Below, piece after piece: positions 1 through 9,718 of a DNA stretch of 64,000 nt (positions within the stretch are counted from its first letter, which is position 1; each line of letters opens with the position of its first letter). Under the pieces are notes generated by a model. It was given only the letters and a program-made list of their open reading frames with translations. It made no database searches and was not told where the DNA came from. The translations under genes and the position numbers were made by a program. The DNA comes from Paraflavitalea soli. Its GTDB lineage: Bacteria > Bacteroidota > Bacteroidia > Chitinophagales > Chitinophagaceae. The stretch spans positions 1,120,546 through 1,184,545 of the forward strand of contig NZ_CP032157.1 of NCBI RefSeq assembly GCF_003555545.1, given 5' to 3'.

Positions 1-1440
1 AAGCCCATCCTTGAATTACAACAGCAGTCCATTCTTTTGCCCATCGAAACCGCCCGGTGGAAAAATACGTGGCTCGTCGGCGCATCGTTCTACGGGTACG
101 ATTATATGGCGTACCCCGTAGGAAAAGTTTACCTGGCCAAAGGCCGCAAGGTCAACCTGGCAGCGCCTGCTGGCAGTTTCACCCAGGCTGTCACTGCCGC
201 TGGTAATACCTCCCTGGCTATGGACAGCCGTTATGCAGACGAAAGCAGTTTTAAATACTATGGCGGCAATCCGGTTCAGCTCACCGCCAAAGATGGGATC
301 AGCAATACCTTTGTATGGGATTATCAGAATACCCTGCCGGTAGCATCAATTACCAATGCAACCACTGACCGGGTGGCTTATACCTCTTTCGAAACAAATG
401 GCCTGGGTGGCTGGAACCTTAATAGCGGAGCTGTCCTGCTCAGCAACGGCGGCGTCACCGGAATTAGGGCCGTAGCCGGCGGTGTGAATAAAACAGTGCC
501 TGCAGGTAATTATGTCGTTAGCGTATGGAGCACGGGCAATACCTGGATCAATGGACAGTTGCAAACCCAGCCGCCCGTTAAGTCAATAGGCGCCTGGAAA
601 CTTATTGAACTGGCTTTAACCAATGTCACCACCATCAATGTATCGGGCGATACTATAGATGAAGTAAGACTATTTCCGCAGGGAGCGCTTATGACTACTT
701 ATACCTATGCGCCACTGATAGGCATTACCAGTCAGTGTGATGCAACAGGCAGGATGTCTTATTACGAATATGACAGCCTTGCCCGTCTCATTCGCATACG
801 CGATGACAACGGGAATATCCTGAAGCAGGTCGACTACCAGTACCAGGCGCCTGTTCATGGCAATGCTGTATGGCAGGCCACAGGCATTACCCGGTGCAAA
901 CCCTGCGCTCAAAATGCAGCTTATACCTCCAGTGTCCTGCAGAACCAGGAAAAAGACATCAATCCCAATAGCACTACCTATAATCAGTTACGGTGGGCGG
1001 ATGCCGGCACCAGCAGCACTTGTACACCAACGCCCGACTGGCAGAATACCACCACGGCGCTGCGTTGCCGCCAGGCAGGTGGGCAAAATACGGGTGAGCA
1101 GGAGCAGGAACAGCGGGACAATAACCCTTGCAGTATTTCCTATAACGTGCCCCGCTGGGTGATTGCCGGTACGAACCTTACTGCCTGTCCTTTGCCGGTG
1201 GTTACCTGCGATGCCAGCAATTGCAGCGGCAATGATAAAAAATGCGTATTCGGCGTGTGTGAAACCGGCAGGGTAGTAGCCATTTCCTCCGTATGGAAGA
1301 AAGTAGTTTACAACGGTGCACAGGTATTCAAATGGGAATGTGTTCACAAATATTGTTTTTCCGATGGCACTGGCAGTACCTATACCTGGATCACATACAA
1401 CGATACACCCTGTGCCATTGGCAACTGCAATCCCGAATGA
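1..1440 (+). CDS. YD-repeat/RHS-like protein with DUF5977 modules, 5' end outside window
   Basis: The reading frame is open from base 1, so the start lies upstream and about 479 residues of the C-terminal part are visible. YD-type segments such as YYEYDSLARLIRIRDDNGN resemble the repeats of Bacteroidota RHS proteins. After them come two modules of the DUF5977 type (NPNSTTYNQLRW and NPCSISYNVPRW with a nearby Cys), then a Cys-rich tail with about ten cysteines. No RHS-core DPxG cleavage motif is seen. It lies 28 bp before a peroxidase-like gene and a full RHS gene in the same direction, an order I recall as common in this phylum. The protein is probably exported and surface-exposed. Its partner and substrate are unknown. 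Confidence 0.75.
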   Translation, partial: KPILELQQQSILLPIETARWKNTWLVGASFYGYDYMAYPVGKVYLAKGRKVNLAAPAGSFTQAVTAAGNTSLAMDSRYADESSFKYYGGNPVQLTAKDGISNTFVWDYQNTLPVASITNATTDRVAYTSFETNGLGGWNLNSGAVLLSNGGVTGIRAVAGGVNKTVPAGNYVVSVWSTGNTWINGQLQTQPPVKSIGAWKLIELALTNVTTINVSGDTIDEVRLFPQGALMTTYTYAPLIGITSQCDATGRMSYYEYDSLARLIRIRDDNGNILKQVDYQYQAPVHGNAVWQATGITRCKPCAQNAAYTSSVLQNQEKDINPNSTTYNQLRWADAGTSSTCTPTPDWQNTTTALRCRQAGGQNTGEQEQEQRDNNPCSISYNVPRWVIAGTNLTACPLPVVTCDASNCSGNDKKCVFGVCETGRVVAISSVWKKVVYNGAQVFKWECVHKYCFSDGTGSTYTWITYNDTPCAIGNCNPE

Positions 1441-1468
1441 TCCATACAACCACGTAAAAACAAATGAT

Positions 1469-1981
1469 ATGCTGCTGATCCAATTCTTGCTTTGCATCCT
1501 GCTCACAGGTATTTATGATATACAGATCACTTCGATTGACGGCACGGCCGTTTCCATGAGTAAATTCCGTCAGCAGAAAATATTGCTGGTCAATATCGCT
1601 ACCGGCAGTCCAAGGGTAGGCCAGTTGGGCGAATTGCAACAACTGCACCAGCAATATGGCGATAGTCTCGTCATTATAGCTTTCCCTTCCGAAAGCTTTG
1701 GTCATGAGGCCAGGACCAACGAAGAGATCGCCCGTTTCTGCCGGGATAACTGGCAGGTCGGTTTCCTGCTGGCTGCCAAAGATCCGGTGACGGGTACGGC
1801 ACAGCAGCCCCTTTACCATTGGCTTACCACCCTGGCCGATAACGGCGTCAACAATACAGCACCTGCGGGGGATTTCCATAAATTCCTCATTGGTAAAGAA
1901 GGCAATATCATTGGCATTTTCGCTCCTTCGGTCAGTCCGCTGGATAGTACACTCATCAACGCCATCAAGGACACCCAATAA
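1469..1981 (+). CDS. glutathione peroxidase-like thioredoxin-fold protein lacking the peroxidatic Cys
   Basis: This 170-residue protein starts with a hydrophobic export signal ([14 protein letters not shown]). The fold follows glutathione peroxidases: the [20 protein letters not shown] strand, then ...[31 protein letters not shown] and [15 protein letters not shown]. Where the family has an NVASKCGFTPQ-type loop with the active Cys or Sec, this protein has [11 protein letters not shown], and the FPCNQFG glutamine motif is FPSESFG. It is therefore unlikely to work as a classical peroxidase. The ATG at 1469 is chosen because it begins the signal peptide; the same frame runs open further upstream inside gene 1. 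The stop is 7 bp before the RHS gene, so co-transcription is likely. An accessory folding or binding role for the RHS product is inference. Confidence 0.72.
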   Translation: MLLIQFLLCILLTGIYDIQITSIDGTAVSMSKFRQQKILLVNIATGSPRVGQLGELQQLHQQYGDSLVIIAFPSESFGHEARTNEEIARFCRDNWQVGFLLAAKDPVTGTAQQPLYHWLTTLADNGVNNTAPAGDFHKFLIGKEGNIIGIFAPSVSPLDSTLINAIKDTQ

Positions 1982-1988
1982 CCCTGCT

Positions 1989-4900
1989 ATGAAAATAACC
2001 ATCTGCCTGTTTGTTACCACCATCGCCGCACCATTGCTGCTGATGCTGCCGGCGCATGCACAGTTGCCCCCGCCGCTGCCCCTCAATTACAATGCAGCCG
2101 CCAGGGTTAATTTTATTCGTACCTGGGATGCCAATGCGCCGGAGCAGAGCCCGGCGACCCTGGTTACACGCCCGGTAAAAGATGTGCGGCAAACGACCGC
2201 TTATTTTGATGAGTTGGGAAGGCCGCTGCAAACGGTCACCAAACAAGGATCGCTCATTACCGGCAGCAGCCCGGTGGATATGGTGAGTGCGGTAGTGTAT
2301 GATGCGTTTGGCCGCGAGAGATACCAATACCTGCCCTTTGGCGCCAACAATGCTGGCGGTAATGGCTCCACCAACGATGGGCTCTTCAAGCTCAATCCCT
2401 TCCAGCAGCAGGCACAGTTTTACAATAGCCAGCTTGCTGGTCAGCCCGGTGAGACCAATATAGGACCTAACGGCCTGAACTGGGCCTACCAACAAACAAC
2501 CTTTGAATCCTCTCCACTCAACCGGGTGCAGGAAAGCTTTGCTCCCGGTGTTGCCTGGGTGGGTACTGCTGCGCAGTTGAATGATAGCAGCCGCCGTTCC
2601 ATAAAAACCAACTATTACGTCAATACCGCTGCAGATAGTATAAGGAGCTGGACGGTTACTGATGTAGCTGGTAACTGGGGTAGCTATGCCGTAACGGGGT
2701 TTTATGCAACAGGAGCGCTTTACAAAACCATCACGGTTGACGAGCGGGGCAAGCAGGTGGTAGTATTCAGGGATAAGCACGACCATGTGTTGTTGAAGAA
2801 AGTGCAGCTTACTGCCAATGCCGATAATGGCGCTGGCGCCGGATACCAGGGATGGCTTTGTACTTATTATCTGTATGATGACCTCGACAGGCAGCGACTC
2901 GTGATACAACCCCGGGGTGTGGAATTGCTGGCTGCCAATAACTGGAACCTTACCTGGAGCAGCAGCGTTATTCTTGATGAGCAGTGCTTCCGGTATGAAT
3001 ACGATGAGCGTGGCCGCCCCATCCGTACCAAAGTGCCCGGCGCCGGTGAGCAATATACGGTATATGATCAATGGGATCGTCCCGTGCTCACCCAGGATGC
3101 CAACCTGCGCCTGCAAAATACCTGGCTCTTCACCAAGTACGATGCACTGGGCCGGCCCATCTATAGCGGTAAGTATACCAATGCATCCTATACTTCACAG
3201 GCTGCCATGCAGTCCTATCTCAACAGCCTCAACCTGGCGCGGTATGAGAATTATACCCCTGCGGGTGCACTGCCTATGTATACCTTATCACAAAGTTTCC
3301 CCGTAGTTACCTATGCCAATATCCTGTCGGTTACTTATTATGATGATTATACCTGGACCAATGCTATGGCCGTTGATTACCGCAGTTTCGATAACAGTTT
3401 CAATACGGCTTTCTCCACCGCTTATACTGCCTGGCCTTATCCCCGGCCCGTGCAGCCCGATGCCGGTACCCGTGGATCGGTGACGGGGCGTATCACCAAA
3501 ACCACCGATGGTGCTACCGCACTGGTAGCTGTGAACTTTTATGACGATAAAGGCCGTGTAGTCCAATCCAAGGTGCAGAATATCAGTGGCGGGTGTGATA
3601 TTACCACTACCCAGTACAGTTTCAACGGGCAACCGCTGGTATCCGTATTGCGTCAGCAGAAAAACAGTCCCAATGCGCAAACCCATACCATCACTACCCG
3701 GATGGAGTACGACGATCTGTGGCGAATGCTCACTGTAAAGAGATCGGTTGCCAGCAGTATCAATGGTCAATCTTTCAGTGTGCCCGAACAAATACTCGTG
3801 TCGCAGGAGTATGATGCCCTGGGCAGGTTGAAGAAGAAGGTACTCAGTCCCACCGGCAGCAGTACCGGCGGCCCCCTGGAGCAAATGAATTACGAATACA
3901 ATGTCCGGGATTGGATGCTGGGCGCCAACCGGGCCTATGCAAAGGATACCAATAGTACTACCAACTATTTCGGTTTCGACCTTGCTTATGACAACAGTGC
4001 CCTCACTGTCAACAATGTGGCCAGTCCTTATGCCGGCAGTCAGTTCAATGGCAATATGGCGGGTATGGTGTGGAAGAGTAGCGGCGATCGCCGTGTGCGT
4101 CGTTACGACTTTACCTACGATGCGGCCAACCGGCTTACCAATGCTTACTTCAGGCAATTTACCGGCAACACTTTCAATCTCAATGCCGGTCTCGATTTCA
4201 GCACTACCGGCCTCAGCTATGATGCCAATGGCAATGTCATGACCATGAACCAGAAGGGATGGAAACCTGGTGGCAGCATCACCATAGACAGTTTGTTGTA
4301 TACCTACTACGCCAATACCAACCGCTTGCAGAATGTGTGGGACCGGCTGAATGATCCGCTAACGCGCCTGGGCGATTTCAGGAGTTCGCCCATCTATACC
4401 GCGGCGCTGGGCAGCAAGACCACCGCTGCTGTGGATTATACCTACGATGCCAACGGCAACCTGAAGAAGGACCGCAACAAAGATATTGGTACGGCTGCGG
4501 CAGAGGATATTGTGTACAATCACCTCAACCTGGTGCAGTCTGTGACTATGCGCAAGGAGGGTGGGGTGGTAAAAGGCGTCATTACTTATACCTATGATGC
4601 GGCAGGCAATAAACTGCGCAAGCTGGTGCAGGAAAGCGGCCGGCCTGATAAGACCACCCTCTATATTGGTCCGGCTGTGTACGACAATGATACCCTGCAG
4701 TTCATAACACATGAAGAAGGGCGTACCCGCTATGCAAAGAAATTCTTTTTGAGTGAGGACAGTATCTTCCGATTCCAGCATGATTATTTTCTGCGGGATC
4801 ACCTGGGCAATGTGCGGGTGGTGTTGACCGAGCAGCGCGACACGGCGCAGTATTTCGCTTCCATGGAATTGGCCAGGCGTACCAAAGAGGACCGGTTATT

Positions 4901-6398
4901 CTACAATATTCCTGCCACCGCATATGCCAAAACGGGCGTGCCGGGCGGCTATCCATTAGATACTACCACTATCCCCAATGATTATGTGTCGCGGGTGAGT
5001 GGCAGCGACAACCGGGTGGGGCCGGGGATCGTGCTGAAGGTGATGAGTGGCGATAAGGTGGATATGGTGGTCAAATCCTTTTATCGTGGCGGGACGGGTG
5101 CGGGCAACAGCAGCCCGGTGACGGATATCCTGGCTTCCCTGGCGGCTGGTATTGTGGGCATTGCGGGTGAAAGCAAGGGTACCCTGGCAGCGCTGAGCAA
5201 TGGGGCCAGCAGCCCTTTATTGGGCGCTTTGACCGGTTTTCGGTCGGCCAATAACCCCGATCAGGCCACCAAACCCAAGGCTTACCTCAACTGGATATTG
5301 CTGGATGAGCAGTTTAACCTGGTGCCTGCGGGTAGTAGTGCGGTGCCGGTAGGCGCTCCTGATCTCCTGCTTCCCCTGGGCTATACCGGTATGCCCATCA
5401 CCCGCAATGGTTTTTTGTATATTTATGTAAGCAACGAAACCCAAAACTGGCCGGTGTTCTTTGATAATTTGAGTGTGCGGCATTATGCCGGGCCTTTGCT
5501 CCAGGAAACCCATTATTATCCGTTTGGGCTTACGATGGCGGGCATTTCTTCCCAGGCGTATGGAAAATTATCGAATAAGTATCTTTATAACGGTAAAGAA
5601 AAGCAGGAGAAGGAGTTTAGTGATGGTAATGGGCTGGAGTGGTATGATTACGGCGCGAGGATGCAAGATGCGCAGATCGGGAGGTGGCATGTGGTAGATC
5701 CGTTGGCGGATAAGATGCGGAGGCATTCCCCGTATAATTATGCGTTTGATAATCCGATCAGGTTTGTTGATCCGGATGGGATGGAGCCTGAGACGGTCAA
5801 GCCAATGGATGAAAAAGCTTTAAATGCAATAAAAAACACCTTGACTAAAGAAGATCAAAAGTATATAAAACTGGATAACGATGGGAACATTGACAAAGCC
5901 TTTATGAATAGCCAAACCAGTGAGAGTGGGAATTTTAACAGGCTTAAAGAGTTAGTAAATAGTTCATATACCGTTGAAGTGCATGTAGAAAACAAGTATA
6001 GCTATAAAACAAAAGAAGGTGAAGCTATAACTAAGGAGTTTTCGCAACCAACAATTGATAAGGAATATGAGCCAGGGGCAATGGATGTTAAAACAGGAGA
6101 GACTGGTATGCTAGGTAAAACTGTAGTGCCAGAAAATTCCGCCAATAACAATTTGTCAACTAATAATAATGTTCAATCCTATACAAATGGTAAGTTAAGC
6201 GAAGAAGGGCAGGCTCAAAACGTTTCTCATGAGCTCTATGGGCATGCTTTATTATATATCAGGGACCCGGAAGGTAAAAGCTATGGTCATCAAGTGCCCC
6301 AAAATAGCTTTAAAGAAACCAATAAAGCATTGGTGAAAGAAGTGTCATCTGCAATTAAAGAAACAATCCAAAACATGATAAATGCAAAGAATAAGTAA
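1989..6398 (+). CDS. RHS repeat-associated core protein (DUF6443 type) with HExxxH tip
   Basis: The protein has 1469 residues. The start at 1989 gives a clean signal peptide ([20 protein letters not shown], then an AHAQ cleavage site). A DUF6443-like N-terminal part is followed by many YD repeats (for example [10 protein letters not shown]). The RHS core has [10 protein letters not shown] near residue 936, HYYPFGLTM near 1173 and the boundary motif [11 protein letters not shown] near 1260. Everything after this is a roughly 205-residue variable tip. Base composition shifts sharply towards AT at about 5.8 kb, as is usual for exchangeable tips. The tip contains HELYGH (H1414, E1415, H1419), an HExxxH pattern like that of dipeptidyl peptidase III, which suggests a metallopeptidase-like effector. 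The next gene overlaps by 17 bp and is the likely immunity gene. The toxin activity is inferred. Confidence 0.85.
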   Translation: MKITICLFVTTIAAPLLLMLPAHAQLPPPLPLNYNAAARVNFIRTWDANAPEQSPATLVTRPVKDVRQTTAYFDELGRPLQTVTKQGSLITGSSPVDMVSAVVYDAFGRERYQYLPFGANNAGGNGSTNDGLFKLNPFQQQAQFYNSQLAGQPGETNIGPNGLNWAYQQTTFESSPLNRVQESFAPGVAWVGTAAQLNDSSRRSIKTNYYVNTAADSIRSWTVTDVAGNWGSYAVTGFYATGALYKTITVDERGKQVVVFRDKHDHVLLKKVQLTANADNGAGAGYQGWLCTYYLYDDLDRQRLVIQPRGVELLAANNWNLTWSSSVILDEQCFRYEYDERGRPIRTKVPGAGEQYTVYDQWDRPVLTQDANLRLQNTWLFTKYDALGRPIYSGKYTNASYTSQAAMQSYLNSLNLARYENYTPAGALPMYTLSQSFPVVTYANILSVTYYDDYTWTNAMAVDYRSFDNSFNTAFSTAYTAWPYPRPVQPDAGTRGSVTGRITKTTDGATALVAVNFYDDKGRVVQSKVQNISGGCDITTTQYSFNGQPLVSVLRQQKNSPNAQTHTITTRMEYDDLWRMLTVKRSVASSINGQSFSVPEQILVSQEYDALGRLKKKVLSPTGSSTGGPLEQMNYEYNVRDWMLGANRAYAKDTNSTTNYFGFDLAYDNSALTVNNVASPYAGSQFNGNMAGMVWKSSGDRRVRRYDFTYDAANRLTNAYFRQFTGNTFNLNAGLDFSTTGLSYDANGNVMTMNQKGWKPGGSITIDSLLYTYYANTNRLQNVWDRLNDPLTRLGDFRSSPIYTAALGSKTTAAVDYTYDANGNLKKDRNKDIGTAAAEDIVYNHLNLVQSVTMRKEGGVVKGVITYTYDAAGNKLRKLVQESGRPDKTTLYIGPAVYDNDTLQFITHEEGRTRYAKKFFLSEDSIFRFQHDYFLRDHLGNVRVVLTEQRDTAQYFASMELARRTKEDRLFYNIPATAYAKTGVPGGYPLDTTTIPNDYVSRVSGSDNRVGPGIVLKVMSGDKVDMVVKSFYRGGTGAGNSSPVTDILASLAAGIVGIAGESKGTLAALSNGASSPLLGALTGFRSANNPDQATKPKAYLNWILLDEQFNLVPAGSSAVPVGAPDLLLPLGYTGMPITRNGFLYIYVSNETQNWPVFFDNLSVRHYAGPLLQETHYYPFGLTMAGISSQAYGKLSNKYLYNGKEKQEKEFSDGNGLEWYDYGARMQDAQIGRWHVVDPLADKMRRHSPYNYAFDNPIRFVDPDGMEPETVKPMDEKALNAIKNTLTKEDQKYIKLDNDGNIDKAFMNSQTSESGNFNRLKELVNSSYTVEVHVENKYSYKTKEGEAITKEFSQPTIDKEYEPGAMDVKTGETGMLGKTVVPENSANNNLSTNNNVQSYTNGKLSEEGQAQNVSHELYGHALLYIRDPEGKSYGHQVPQNSFKETNKALVKEVSSAIKETIQNMINAKNK

Positions 6399-6921
6399 CC
6401 TCCTTATAGTGCTACTTTTTACAACAGGCTTGAAAGCTCAGGAAGTTAATAAAGTCAAAGATTATTATCATTACCCCAATGGAGATACAGTGTTTATTAC
6501 AACTTACATCATTAAGAATACTCCGAAAAGTGAGCTGTTTATGTGGTTTGATATAGATGGGAAACAAAGGTCTCAAGTCGAATATTTTTTAACAAAAAAA
6601 GAGGATTACTCGTTGTTGTCAATATTGAATGATGATGAATTTGATAATAAAAGATTCGATATCATTAATTTGAGTTTTATCAAGAAGATTAACAAGAATA
6701 ATTGTTTCACGATTTCAGTCTCATATAGTCGGAAGGAGGATTGGGAGAGAAACTTGTTTGATGACAAAATTGTATTTGTTAAACCAAATGAACTGCGGCC
6801 AGCAATAAGGAGTGCTTTAACCAGGACTGATGAGTGTTATTATAAGTCTGACTATATCTCTCTTTCGTTTGACTCTTTGAAGGTAGGTAATATGAAAAAC
6901 GAAAACCAAAGCCTAAAATAA
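6382..6921 (+). CDS. putative immunity protein for the RHS HExxxH tip, exported
   Basis: The 179-residue product has an N-terminal signal peptide ([20 protein letters not shown]) and is predicted periplasmic or secreted. It overlaps the RHS stop by 17 bp, the usual toxin-immunity coupling. It is clearly paralogous to the 7429-7959 product: both share the pattern D(T/S)VF.(T/M).YI..N followed by MWFD or LWFD, then LL.ILND(D/E) and a FIK block. I do not recognise a named family. Export of the presumed immunity protein suggests the toxin would act in the periplasm or on the envelope. The gene is AT-rich like the tip, suggesting both were acquired together. It could instead be a chaperone or inhibitor of another kind. 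Confidence 0.6.
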   Translation: MQRISNLLIVLLFTTGLKAQEVNKVKDYYHYPNGDTVFITTYIIKNTPKSELFMWFDIDGKQRSQVEYFLTKKEDYSLLSILNDDEFDNKRFDIINLSFIKKINKNNCFTISVSYSRKEDWERNLFDDKIVFVKPNELRPAIRSALTRTDECYYKSDYISLSFDSLKVGNMKNENQSLK

Positions 6922-7432
6922 AACTGGATAACGATCGGGACATTGATAAAACGTTTATAAATAGCCAAACCAGTGAGAGTAGGAATTTTAACAGGCTTTA
7001 AGAGCTGGTTAATAGTGAAATCGTATTTGAGGTTAATGTGTCCAAAACATATACTATGAAAAATGAAAAAGGAGAAGTTGTCACCAATTCCTTTAATAAC
7101 CCAAAAATGAGTGAGGATTTTATTTCACCGGAGAATCCCAAGGTGAAACCGGATTAATGGGAATAACAAAAGTTCCTAAGGAGAATTCAATGACAAAAAA
7201 TACTTCCACGAATGATAATGTACAAGTTACAGTAAATGCTTTATTAGGTGATTTTGTTCAAGCAACTAATGTGGCTCATGAGCTTTATGGGCATGGTCTT
7301 TTGTATAAGCGAGATCCAGAAGGGAAAACTTACGGGCACATTTATGTAGCTAGTCCCAAAGATGATAATAAAACTTTACAAAAGGAAATCAAAGAATCTG
7401 TAAAAGAAACAGTATTAAATATGAAACAATGA
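6915..7432 (+). pseudogene. orphan second copy of the RHS HExxxH tip, broken
   Basis: Bases about 6916-7013 are nearly the same as 5866-5963 inside the RHS tip (both encode a KLDND...NSQTSES.NFNRL block). In this copy an AAA codon has become TAA at 6999-7001, and the frame shifts again near 7140. After that the frame is open from the ATG at 7157 to 7432 (91 residues) and still encodes VAHELYGHGLLYKRDPEGK, aligned with [19 protein letters not shown] of the intact tip. There is no RHS core in front. It matches the 'orphan toxin tip' left by tip replacement. A short 91-residue protein with the HExxxH motif could still be made from 7157. Its stop overlaps the next gene by 4 bp. Confidence 0.7.
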
Positions 7433-7959
7433 AAGAGAAACATGCTATTGTATTGATATTTTTAATTTTATTAATGAACGGGATTTTTGCGCAGAAGATT
7501 ATTAAAGAGCAGTATGAGGATTTTTATGTGACACCACAAAATGACTCAGTCTTTACCATGTCGTATATTGTGCAGAACAACACAAAAGAAAATATGTATT
7601 TATGGTTTGATGGGGAAAAGAGTAGTATTACAACTGAAGATGTTAGGCGTTATTTTTATTTACTAAAAGGTGATGTTACTTTGCTAGAGATATTAAACGA
7701 TGAGTCTGTTAGCAATAAAAAGCTAAATATAATTGGTCAAACCTTTATTAAGTTTCTCGCTCCTAAAAGACAATTTAGAATTTCGATTACTATGCATCGC
7801 TTGGACAGTGGGTTGGATGATGCAGTAAAGCAGAAGCTGGTCATAGTTAAATCTTCTCTACTGGATATGTCATTAAAAAGATCTCTTGATCGGAATAATG
7901 AATTCAGTTTTGGCTCGGATATGATTATAATCAGTGATAAGGGTTTTGTGGATCTGTGA
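7429..7959 (+). CDS. second putative immunity protein, paralogue of 6382-6921, exported
   Basis: The 176-residue product begins with a signal peptide (MKEKHAIVLIFLILLMNGIFAQ). It shares the block order of the first immunity candidate: F..(S/T)YI(V/I).N, (M/L)WFD, LLEILNDES, IIGQTFIKF and a basic C-terminal third. The start overlaps the stop of the decayed tip (ATGA at 7429-7432), keeping the toxin-immunity arrangement even though the toxin copy is broken. An intact immunity gene beside a dead toxin fits protection against siblings that still carry the tip. No named family is recognised. Confidence 0.6.
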   Translation: MKEKHAIVLIFLILLMNGIFAQKIIKEQYEDFYVTPQNDSVFTMSYIVQNNTKENMYLWFDGEKSSITTEDVRRYFYLLKGDVTLLEILNDESVSNKKLNIIGQTFIKFLAPKRQFRISITMHRLDSGLDDAVKQKLVIVKSSLLDMSLKRSLDRNNEFSFGSDMIIISDKGFVDL

Positions 7960-7974
7960 TAGCATCTAGGTATT

Positions 7975-8508
7975 ATGGAAATAATCAAAACGTTATTTGC
8001 GGGATTGTTACTAGTGTTTAATAGCTATGGGCTGGCACAAAGTTCAGATTCAAGTCAATTAGAATTGCCCGTATATCAGGTTGATCCATGTCTAAGAGCG
8101 ATTTTGGATGAGGTAGTTGCTTCCAATATCCAATACTACATTCCTAATAATCATTTTTATGCAGTCTCCTTTCTGATAGGGCCCAAATACAGGTATTTGA
8201 ACATTTCTCCACAAAGCAGGGAAGAAACAAGTTACAGGAATTACAGTGGAATTAACAAAGTTGGTAAAATGTCCTTTGTCTTAGTAGGAGATTTTGCCAA
8301 TGATAGCCTATTTGAAAAAACAGATTTACCTAAAGAGCTGGTGCAAATTCATATGATACATGGCTATGAAAAAGATTTATATATGAAGGAGCCGTCATTG
8401 AATGGCTATTATTTGGGCTGTAAGGGTAAGCCCGTTTTTATGGATATATATACGAAGGGAAGGATAAAGGAATTCGAAGCGAAAGTTATACTTCCTAGAG
8501 AAAATTGA
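7975..8508 (+). CDS. exported protein of unknown function in the RHS tip region
   Basis: This 177-residue protein has a signal peptide (MEIIKTLFAGLLLVFNSYGLAQ) and no recognised domain. It contains YYIPNNHFYAVSFLIGPKYR, a region I cannot assign, and a Cys near the middle of KGKPVF. It lies 15 bp after the second immunity gene, in the same direction and the same AT-rich block. It does not align by eye with the two immunity paralogues. It may be the immunity protein of yet another lost tip. That is inference from position and size only. Confidence 0.5.
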   Translation: MEIIKTLFAGLLLVFNSYGLAQSSDSSQLELPVYQVDPCLRAILDEVVASNIQYYIPNNHFYAVSFLIGPKYRYLNISPQSREETSYRNYSGINKVGKMSFVLVGDFANDSLFEKTDLPKELVQIHMIHGYEKDLYMKEPSLNGYYLGCKGKPVFMDIYTKGRIKEFEAKVILPREN

Positions 8509-8628
8509 TGCTTAAGCACGACACTTAGGCCGATCCAGAGCCAAGAGAAATTGATTATTGTAGAGAAGCTATTGGCGGCATGTTGGAAAAATTAAGGCGC
8601 CTTCTTCTATATTATCTAAACGAATGCA

Positions 8629-9099
8629 ATGCCGGGAATAAAATACTATCCCCTAAAAGGGTTTGCATATTTCTTTCTTACCCTTCTATTGCAAGGAGGT
8701 AATGAAGTTCAAGCTCAATTATTAGATAAGAAGTTAATGGTGCAGGGTAATTGCATTATCCAATTTCTAACCTCCGAAAAAGAACTGCCGGATTCTGCCA
8801 GCTTGAGTAATTACATTGATGCGATTTATTCAAGGAAATTATTTTTTTACAAGAATCTTGAAGTGTTTCAATTAGGCGTCAATGGTAGCCATTCGAAGCA
8901 ATATTGGGCAATATTAGAGCATACAAAATTGACCCTTTATAGATCTATTAATTTGGTGGAGGATCAACCTAAGATTCTGAAGCAGATAGGTGTAAAAGAA
9001 AACTATCAAATTCCTGTGTCTAAAATTATGAGTCTGCTTAATGAAATTACTTTGATCTATAAATACAATCTGGACTTAGCTAATATTGAGCGAGATTAG
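8629..9099 (+). CDS. exported small protein of unknown function, end of RHS tip region
   Basis: The product has 156 residues with a positively charged start and hydrophobic segment (FAYFFLTLLLQGGNEVQAQ), probably a signal peptide. The rest is a mixed helical/strand sequence with no motif I know. It is 120 bp after its neighbour; the gap holds only a short fragment-like stretch with stops in all forward frames. It shares the AT-rich composition of the tip region. An orphan immunity protein is a reasonable guess but is not shown by the sequence. Confidence 0.45.
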   Translation: MPGIKYYPLKGFAYFFLTLLLQGGNEVQAQLLDKKLMVQGNCIIQFLTSEKELPDSASLSNYIDAIYSRKLFFYKNLEVFQLGVNGSHSKQYWAILEHTKLTLYRSINLVEDQPKILKQIGVKENYQIPVSKIMSLLNEITLIYKYNLDLANIERD

Positions 9100-9180
9100 A
9101 TTGGTAATATATAGGAAGACGAATTGTTATCCTTTCCCCCTTACCATGGCGAATAAGTGGTTTGGCATTAAAGCCTGACT

Positions 9181-9324
9181 GTGCAGAAAAACAAGAACAA
9201 TGTACTCCATGCAATTTCGGAGTATAAGCTAATTCGACTTGATTCAGTGATTACATTTAAAAGCCTGGAATCATTTTACCCTCCTGAGATTAAATTAGAT
9301 AGTTCTTCCTTTTTGCCCCGGTGA
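9181..9324 (+). other. short remnant open frame of 47 codons
   Basis: A GTG-initiated frame runs from 9181 to a TGA at 9322-9324. Its composition matches the tip region (Lys/Asn/Leu-rich). It has no visible start signal and no recognised similarity. It is best read as a leftover of the decayed tip/immunity cluster rather than a working gene. Confidence 0.2.
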
Positions 9325-9382
9325 GCATGAGTGTCGAATTGCTGGTCTCCAAAGAGAACGCCCCATCGTAAACTACCTCTTA

Positions 9383-9449
9383 CAGCATAATAGCAACAAC
9401 CAGTCACAAGTAGCACAAACCAGTCATCTTAGCATAAACCGGTCAAAAA
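9383..9449. repeat. three direct repeats of about 20 bp (TAGCAnAAACCRGTCA type)
   Basis: Copies begin at about 9391, 9411 and 9430, each with TAGCA followed by AACC(A/G)GTCA. Spacing is 20 and 19 bp. They lie in the gene-free stretch between the RHS region and the IS. The function is not known; a regulator-binding array or decayed repeat are both possible. Confidence 0.55.
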
Positions 9450-9499
9450 CACATCATTCCTTTGGAAATCCATCACACGTCAGATAAATTTATGCAAGG

Positions 9500-9565
9500 C
9501 TGGAAAGGAGCCTGTAGGGGAGCTGTAGGGCAGTCGTAGGGTAGTCGAAGGGTAGTAATAGGGTG
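9500..9565. repeat. 11-bp-period degenerate tandem array, TAGGG core (array A)
   Basis: The core TAGGG (once AAGGG) starts at 9515, 9526, 9537, 9548 and 9559, exactly 11 bp apart. A weaker AAAGG lies 11 bp further upstream. The six bases between cores vary. Two other arrays with the same period and a different core lie at 11343-11393 and 47630-47681. Confidence 0.75.
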
Positions 9566-9718
9566 AAAATAGCGTTGATCGATTTTTCTAGCCATTTTAC
9601 ATAAAAGGGCAGGGCAGCTGGTGCCCGTAACTTTTACTTTGTTTACAACGGGCCTTAAAGTCGTGTTAGGGTGTCTTTTACCAAAATAGCTATACAGATT
9701 TCATAAAACACGACATTT

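Noticed and set aside
1965-4157. Long minus-strand frames (383 and 289 codons) opposite the RHS gene
   Set aside because: They are shadows of the GC-rich RHS coding strand, with Gly/Ile/His-rich unlikely sequences and no start context.
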